From Pterois miles (lineage: Eukaryota > Chordata > Actinopteri > Perciformes > Scorpaenidae): a DNA stretch of 64,000 bases. This document shows positions 53,201 to 62,200 of the stretch, piece by piece. The position numbers and the translations under genes were made by a program. Where the stretch lies: NCBI GenBank assembly GCA_947000775.1, contig CAMQGK010000341.1:4681501-4745500 (forward strand), read 5' to 3'. Each line of letters begins with the position of its first letter. The stretch's first letter is position 1. The notes below the pieces were generated by a model. The model saw only the letters and a list, made by a program, of their open reading frames with translations. It was not told the origin of the DNA and did no database searches.

Positions 53201-56200
53201 AATTTGATTTGTCTGACCTCTTTTTGCTCCCTATGAATACATCTCTTACCATCAACAAAATCATTATCCTTCTTATAAATAGCTGTCCCAGACAGTTTAA
53301 GGTCTCCTGTTGTGGAGGTTGTGTTAGGTCTGCGTTAGGTACATAAAGGGGTTCGGGAGGTCACCAAAGTCCTCTAGTTTCACATTCTACAGACAGAAGC
53401 TCTAAAGCTACAGAAATGTCTATTTAAGATGATATTTTCAATTTCATTTCATGTTTCATCCATGCTATGTATTGTGTGAAGCTTTTGAAGTTATATGAAT
53501 ATCACATAACTGTGAAAGGAATTTCATCACGGAGCCCAGATTTTCAGTGAAGTGCAAATGCTGGATTGGCAGGGGCTTTCTTTATGTAAATAATATAAAG
53601 ATGGCCAAATAAATAAAGAGAGAGAAAAAACAAACCAAAAAGGCAAACTCATATGGTTGCGGTTGCTAGGTGACGGTGACATTGGCTAACCATGAGCAGC
53701 AGTCTAGAACCAGACAAGCAGTCACAGAATAATGTGGCCCCATGGCAGCCCAGCAATTAACTGAATCTAACTTTGTCCATCGAAGTGGGAGTATTTAACA
53801 ATGTGGTTTTGTCGTAAGTATAGACCAGACCTGGGCATTATACGGCCCTCTGATGGTTCTGTCCGGCCCGGCAGGTCTCACGACAAACCACACAATTTTA
53901 TTTATGAAGCTAAAAAAAAAAAAAAAAAAATAAAGAAAGTAGCTTGAGGTGAGTGATGTTTGAAGTAGCGTCAGCTGCTGAGGCAGCATGTCTATAATAA
54001 GTCATGGACTGAAAAGTATTTTTTCATGGAAGTTGGTGGTAAAGCTGTGAGCTTAGTTTGCAACAAACATGTGGCTGAATTAAAAAATACAACTTGAACC
54101 GTCACTTTGAGACAAAACATGCAGAAAAATCCAGAAAGCTGTCTGGAGATGAGAAGGAGAGGACAGCCGAGGGGCTGCTGGCTGAGATACTAAAGCAGAG
54201 AGGACTTTTTACAAAGCTGCAGGAACCACAGGAGGAGATGTGTTAATGTTAAGTTAAATGTTAACTGTAAGTGTTAATGTTAAGTTAAATGTTAACTGTA
54301 AGTGTTAATGTTAAGTTAAATGTTAACTGTAAGTGTTAATGTTAAGTTAAATGTTAAGTTTTGTTAATGGAAACATTACTACCTAAAACAGTGATTTTCA
54401 GTATAATAAATGCTGAAAAATAAGAATAACAGTATGTTTCCTACAGTGATAAAACAGGTTGCGTCTGACAGTACTGACTCATGTGGCCCCCAGGAAAAAT
54501 AACTGGCCAGCCCTGATACAGACTGTATAAAAGGTGTGGACGTAGTCACTGTGACGTCCCCCATGGGTTTATGGACTGCTGTTTTGAAGCCTCAAGTTCA
54601 GCCCTTTGGTCGTCACCATCTTGTTTTTTTGCAACCAGAAGTGACATGAGGGGGCAGAGCTAAGTACAACCAAACGCTGCATAATACATTTTTAGGCAAC
54701 CGAAATGTTGACTATTACTATTACTATACGATTAACTTTCATGAAGTTAATTGAAGAAGGAGTCGCCCCCTGCTGGATATTAGAAATAATGCCAGTTCAA
54801 GGCACTTCAGCATTGGCGTCACTTCTCAGACATGGAGGTTTCACACTGGCTGGGGAGTCTTTGCTGCATATAAACAGCTTTTCTGTTACGATAAGCGCGA
54901 CCAGTTCTCCCTGGTGTTGGCCATCGCTGCCTCTGACACCGCTCATCACTGACATCTGATTTGCTAATGAGTGAGAATGAACTTTTCAAACACCTTATTG
55001 ACAAAATTCATGAAGGAGCAGCAGTAATCAATATCTGGCAACTTGGCTGTGGCGTTCATCCATGACTTGACAGCAAGGGCACCGATGTCAGTTTATCTGC
55101 AAATTCATGTTTTCCTACAGTGTTAGATCTGAATTAGACCCAATTCTCATTGACAGAACCAGCAAATTTGCAGAAAATACTGAGTTGTTGATCAAAATAA
55201 TATATATATATATTTGGTTCACATCAAACGGAGCAGGTAATTACTGACCTATTCATTTTCTACGACATCACAAACATACGAGCACATATACCAACATAAA
55301 GACATACACAAAAATACACACATACCCACATACATGAAAACAAACAAACAGACACATACACACAGTATCCTTCAAAAGCTTGTTCATTAGACATGTATTC
55401 ACATCGTTGCTCTGCCTCGCAATCAAGCTGACAGCGGGACAGATCAGCGATAGCTTTACAGATCAATAGCTTGCTCCTCATTAGCTCTGTAATACATAAG
55501 ATCATATATATCTTATGCTTATATCCAAACAGAGGGCAAGGCAACATATTTTTTCTATTTCTCTCTGACTTATATATTTCACGTAATTACACTGAAGATG
55601 GTTATGGACAAAAACATTGTGTTTCTGTTTGTGGAAGTTTAAGTATACGTGCACATGATTTTATGATTTCCAGCAGGTCAGGGGGAGAGAAAAAGTCTCA
55701 AAAAGCATCAAAAATCAATACCTGAAGCACATTGAACTACGCCTACGTGGTAGCTGGTAAAAGCCCTGAACAGCAAGCCGACGGTCGGCCGTCGGGCGGT
55801 TTGGGGCTGTCGGTGAGCGTCTGTTGGCCTAGTTTTTTGGTGTGTCCCGCACCGTCAGTTCTACTTCCTTCATGTCGGTTGGTGTGTCTCCAGCTTCAAA
55901 CTAAACAAAATTAAACTGTCGTCACAAACAAAGCATTGTATTATTTAGCCTACATACAGTATATCAATCAGAGCATTGACAATAATGGCTCAAAATCAGC
56001 AGGGGTTGCGAACACCAGCCCGATTATTTTGGGGGGTCATGACTTTTAAGAAGCACCGATTTAAATAACATAACAAATGCACTCATTTTAAGCCAAATTA
56101 TGATCTTTTACTAAACCTAAACACATAGTTTTGTTGCATTTTTTTGCATTTTACGCTACAACTAATGCAGGAAAAAATAAGTTTCCCTCAAAACATAATT

Positions 56201-59200
56201 GAGAACGCAATTTAGATGTATGGGAACAAAACTAGGAGACAGGGTTGACAGGGTGTTTTAAATGTGGCTTTCTCAAGACCACCTCGCAAACGGCGTTTCC
56301 CTCTAATCAGAAAGTCTCCTCTGATGTGGCTTTATGTGGGGATAATGAGTCAATCATGGGGATAGGGAAACTGAGTGGGATTGCTAATTATGGAGTTAAT
56401 GCTGTGGAAAGAAACAGGGGATAAGGAATTGAACAGCAGCCCGCCCCAGGTGAGACATGTGTGGGCGCGCACAACTGTAGGCGTCTGTCCACGAGGACAA
56501 CACATGCATGCAAGAAGCACGTGCGGGTGAACGGCGGTACACGTGTGTGCATCTATTATGTACATTTACTGTCACTGCGAGGTAAAAAGTCATTATGTCA
56601 TAACGGCTGCCTCACAGGCCCTCGCTAAGCTGTGCATAATAGGTCTAAAAACTCATCAGCAGGTCTCCAGACTCCCACACAAACACACACATCGGTTTGC
56701 CAGTCACTTCACGGTGATAGTGCACATCTCAGACCTGCGATTTCATATCCTGTGTCAAATATGGCTTCAAGACGGTGTCTCCGAGGGGGATCGCAAAAAT
56801 CAGAATAGAAATGAATGAAAAGTAAAGAGAAGAGATGAAAGTTGGTGTGTTTGTATTGTCTACTTCTCCTTTAAGCAATAAAGTTTCTTTAGGTAACAGC
56901 AGTGCTATTAGAATTAATTATATGTAATTACTATTTTACAGTTATGATGAATTGATCTGCCAATCATGTTATGATTAATTATCTTCTAGATTAATGTTTT
57001 CTCTATAAAATATCAGACAATTCTGAAAAATGTCCATCATAATTACGAGTTACGTCTTCAAATTGCTTGTTTCTTTCCAACTGAAAGTCAACAAGCCAAA
57101 GATTTTCCATTTACAATGAAGGCAGCAAAGCCTCACATTCAGGAGGAGGGAGACATCAGCAGTTTGGGATTATTTGCTTCATTAATGCCCTTAAGGATTA
57201 AATGAATAGCATAAATGTTAAGTTAAATAGATTACCTAATCTTCTACAAAAACACACAGTGGTTTATTGTTTGTTTGGTCAAAGTGCAAGGTGCAGTGGT
57301 TAGCACTTTCGCCTCAAAGCTGGAGGGTCGCTGGTTCGAATCCGGCTTGGGGTCCTTCTGTGCAGAGTTTGCATGTTCTCCTCTTAGCATGGCTTTTCTC
57401 CAGGTTCTCCGGCTTCCTCCCACAGTCCAAAGACATGCAGGTTAACTGATGACTCTATGTGCCCTGCGATGAGCACCACCTTTTCCCGTTGCCAGCTGGG
57501 ATCGTTGCCAGCGACCCATAACGGGATAAGCTAAGAGGTTGCAGATAGATGGATGGTTAAAGCTGTAAATGGTTACTTTGAGCAAATATGATGTAACAAT
57601 ATCCTGACAGTAGTGCATGAGACAGGTAATCTATGAAAAAAACACGTTCCTCTGTGTCCTCCGATGCTCCTAATGGCATCTGCAAGATTTCACAAACAAC
57701 CAATCGGAGTCTCTGTCTGTCAACCGAACGCCGATTGAACGGTCAGACTAGGCAGCACTGATCAAATATGAATCAATATTCTGTTACTGTAATGCCTGTT
57801 TCTCGACTCAAACGTTTTCAGAAGCATCTTGCAGTTACTGTATAGTATATAATAGTATTCCTGTATTGTCTCCCCTTGTCTGTCTTGCTATGTATGACTA
57901 TGTGCAGGTGGGCGTGGCTCCCGACCATCACCCGACGGGGTGTATGTGGCTGGCACATCTGAGCATAATCGATAACCCTGCAGTATATCAACCCTAGGAT
58001 TTGTTCCATACTAGATCGTTCAGTCACCCTCAGTGGTGGCGTTCGTCCGAGGCCACTACTTCGTCATTTTTGAACTTACATTGTTGTTTCCTATGTTCAG
58101 CTCTGCAACCTGCCAGCCGCTCCCGCTCCACTCACCCACCGCTCGCCTTCCTGCGTCCACTCGTTCACCATTTCCAGACAACCGCACCACGCCATGCTCC
58201 GCCACCGGAGGGCTCTGTTTGGAGCTCGTTCAACCTCTAGACATCTTCCCCCAGCCGGAAGCCCCTCTGCCCCCCGACACATTCCCAGCAATATCCTCAT
58301 TGACTGTTTGTGATAAATTCCCTTTTACTGATCTGTGTGTTTCACCTGCTGCTTTTGGGTCCATTCTGCCAAATCACATCAAACAGTAACTACAAGATGC
58401 TTCTGAAAACATTTGAGGAGAGAAATAGGCATTGCAGTAACACATTATTAATTCATATTTGATCTGCGCTGCCTAGTTTGAATGTTTGGAGTTCACGAGT
58501 TTCACACGAAGTGACTGATGGCTGCTTTAGAGACTCCTCAGCTCTGACTGTTAAATGCCATTAGAGGAGAGGTTTTCAATCTATTTTCCGCCAAGGACCC
58601 CTTACAAGGTAGAGAATATACCAGGGACACCCTCATGTATGTCTCTTGTAATAATAATAATAATATATAGCCTATTTTTACGCTTCTATAGTCATAATTA
58701 TGTGGAAAAACAACACCAGAGAATAACTGCATATTAGAAAGATATTAGATATGTATTTAACATATTTGCAGATTCTAAGAGTGATAGATTTCTTAGATTA
58801 GAGCATCATCTACAAACTACTATACTGTAGATTTAAATATTTAAATATTTTTTGTTGTACTCTGACCCCACTTTGGGAATCACTGCATTAGAGCACAGAG
58901 GAACATGACTTGTTTCAGATTATCTGTCTCATGCACTACTGTCAGGATATAGTGACAGTTTAATAAAACTAACTTTTTAATCATATTTGCTAAAAGTTAC
59001 CAACTGCAGCTTTAATACACTGCCTCGTTCCTCTTTTCTGGCTGGTTTCTCACTCTACACCTGCAGCTACATTTCCATTATCTGAATTCAACATCCTTCC
59101 CCTTTTCTTCCATGCTCATCGACACCTGAGCCAATCAGCCAATTAAGCACCACTTCCCCGTTCTGTGAGGGAACCTGAGGCTCTGAGGCCCGCCCCGCCC

Positions 59201-62200
59201 CTCCCTCCCACGCTGCCCACCAGATGGCAGAGGGACAGATCCATCACTGCTTGTGAGGAGTGTCACGTCCGTCGCCCATCTTGGCGTAGCGCACTGCGCC
59301 TCAGGGCGTGTCCGTGCCGGCCCCCCTCCCTCCGTGCCACAGATCGTGGGCATGTCAGCTGTTGCACCTCCAACGCGCCACAGCTGCAGATGCTCCTCAT
59401 TTGCAGGTTAATGTATTTTGGGGAGAGTTGTGTCAGAGCGCTGGTGAGTGAAGCCAGCCATCCAATTAGAGCAGAACAGATTAGGCGGCTTTTTTACATC
59501 GGAAAGTCAGAGCGACAGCCTCTGGTGGGTTACCGTGTAAAAGTGCAGTTGTGACGGAGCGCCTTGTTAGTCGAATGGTTGCAGCGCAGGCCATATAAGC
59601 GCAACATCCCTGGTTCGACTCCAGCCTCGGGAGCCATGTTGCTCATCACACCCCTCTCTCCCCTCATTTCTACACTGATATCTGCCAAATAATGGCAACA
59701 ATGGCAAAATAAATAATAAAAAATGCGGCGTGGTGTTCAGACTGAGGTGACGTAACAGTTTCTTACTGTGAATATCTTGTTATTGTTTTCTGTGGTTGTC
59801 CGTCTCTGGCAGGCGTATTCAGAAACGGTCACAGGAGTGGGTGCACAACCGTCTGGCGATGTGGGTAAGGTGTCCTCCTGTGTACAAAAATAACCAGACT
59901 TATGAACCCACACATACACATACAGTCACACTTAATTTCTGAGCTCTTGCAATTTGTTGACAGCCTGAATGTGTAAATGTGTGTAAGGCTATTCCCGACT
60001 AGCACAGAGCCAAGAGTTCAAATTGAATTACATAAAAATGCAGCCATTTGCCTAGGAGAAGTTATTTTTATGACTGTGTGTCTCCAGGGCAACGGGCTAA
60101 TGACACTCATCTCACAGTCTGGTGGCATCCAAATCCATTACGCTACCTAACCCGTGGCATTACAAATCTGCTTGCCATCATCCAATTTGCCTCCTGTAAA
60201 TTGCCTTTTCATTCTATGAAGAAATGGTTCCCCCATTTGTAATATATGTGTCAAAAGGATTACCAATGTAATATTAATATTCTTGCAGACAATTAGACAT
60301 CACAAAAGGGAACATTGTGTCCATAAAATTACCCATGGATCGGGTGGGAGAGTGATACAGAGAGGGGAGGAAGGGGAGAAAGAGGAAGATGGGGGAGAAT
60401 GGCACCACATAGTGTTGACTGGGCCCGATGCTGCAGAAGGAACAGGGGTGTCTCAAAAAGATAATAAAAAGAGCTAGTACCTCTCACACTGCTGGGCTGA
60501 ATCAATCAGTAAGGGATTCAAAAAATGTTCATCATGTATTATCTGCCAGGAGCCTTTCCTCTCAAAAATACAGAATAACTGAATATATTTCACGGCACAA
60601 TTTTTCTGCCAATCAAAAGTAAAACTGTCTTAGAAATTCTTTAAGGCCGTGATCGCTGCATTTTAGCAGCCTGGGGAGGCTTCTGTCATTGTTTTCAATG
60701 AGACTGAAGTGTTTCACGCACTGATTATGTGTGGCTGAGCGCCTCGCTTTTTTACAGGAGTGCCCTGAACGCCTTGACTTGAAAAAAAAAAGAAATACAA
60801 CTCAGAGCAGAAAAGCAGCCGACATCTTTATCGTTTTTTTCTAGGTCTGTGAAAGTTCAATAATAATGTGTTAATGCATTTTAACGCCACTAATTTCTTT
60901 GACACAAATGCAACTTGCAATGTTTAGGTTGTAGTAGGCTCAGTTTTAAAGATAGAGTGAAGATACTGACACATGAACCTGGAGAACAGGTTGAATGAAT
61001 CCATTGGTACCAGCATGTCATATTAACTTGTCAGGACACTCAAAACTTAGGCTCAATTTTGGTAAAGAAAACTGGCATGGCCATTTTCAAAGGGGTCCGT
61101 TGACCTCTGACCTCCAGATGTGTGAATGTGAATGGGTTCTCTGGGTCCCCACCAGTCTCCCTTTACAGACATGCCCACTTTATGATAATCCCAGTCAGTC
61201 TGGATCAAGTCCTAGTCAAGTCAACACTCTGACACACTGACAGCTGTTGTTTCCTGTTGGGCTGCAGTTTGTCATGTTATGATTTGACCTTTTTTTTTCT
61301 CTGAAGTTAGTACCTGTGAAGGTTTCTGGACAATACTTGTCATGGTTTTATGTTGTTAATTTATTTTCAGTAATAAATATATACATACATTTGTATCAAG
61401 CAAGCATAATTGCCAACTCCCATGTTGATAAGAATATTATGTACTAAATCTCCCTTGAAGGCACATTTTGAACAGATAAAATATGTCATTAATTTATGAT
61501 TAACCCTGATTGCTTTAGACAATCATGTGATTAATGCCGATTAAATACTGTAATCGACTGGCAACCCTATTTATTCTCGTTGTGGTGATATTTGTTGGTT
61601 ACCTGGAGCTTTAGGACCAATCGCAGTTACCATGATCTGATCAGAAAATAGCAAAGTCAAATTAGTGCAGCACTTGAAATTTTGGTTCAGTTGTTTTCAT
61701 TTGTTTGTTTAAAGTTCATGATTTGTAATAAGTTATTGCTAGCAATCGTATGGTGGTTGCCTAGCAACATATAAGGAAAAAGACACAGCAAACTGCACAA
61801 AATCTGATCTGGAAATAAAAAGGCAGTGTGGTGCGCCTTGTATTTTCAGCCTACAAAACGTACTCTGTCGTCAGGTGATCAAGGCCTAACTGTGCTCCTT
61901 ATATTTACAACAGAGGGTTCTCCATCACTTTTCCACCTAAGCGGCAGCCGTGTTTAATCCAATATGGGATTGTGGATCCATGGAGACGAATGTCTGTGCA
62001 TCAGCATGCAGAGGTTGGTTTTCCCCATCTGGGCTCGGTTATTATACAGGCCTATAACTCTGCAAGTGAAAGCTCTCAGACTGATCTCAGAGGCTGCAGA
62101 TCCCCACCTGGCCTTCTCTCCAGTGTCCTCTCCACCTTTGCTATGGCTGGGATGTAACTAAACTAATGTGTGCAGTCTACACACTGCAGCTTCATTTCTC

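Larger units (their letters stand above)
41778..59766 (-). other. dntt: dntt intron 3 (18.0 kb)
   Basis: The largest complete intron. It contains the SINE mosaic, Tc1 and hAT relics, R3 and N1 copies and the 1.46-kb foldback (listed separately). Stretches with nothing recognised include about 41900-43430, 45300-46300, 47720-48750, 49260-51700 and 52350-53800. Confidence 0.75.

Noticed and set aside
59558..59640. Possible functional tRNA gene
   Set aside because: A- and B-box-like motifs are present, but the anticodon stem does not pair well and the sequence continues into a known SINE body and A-rich tail.
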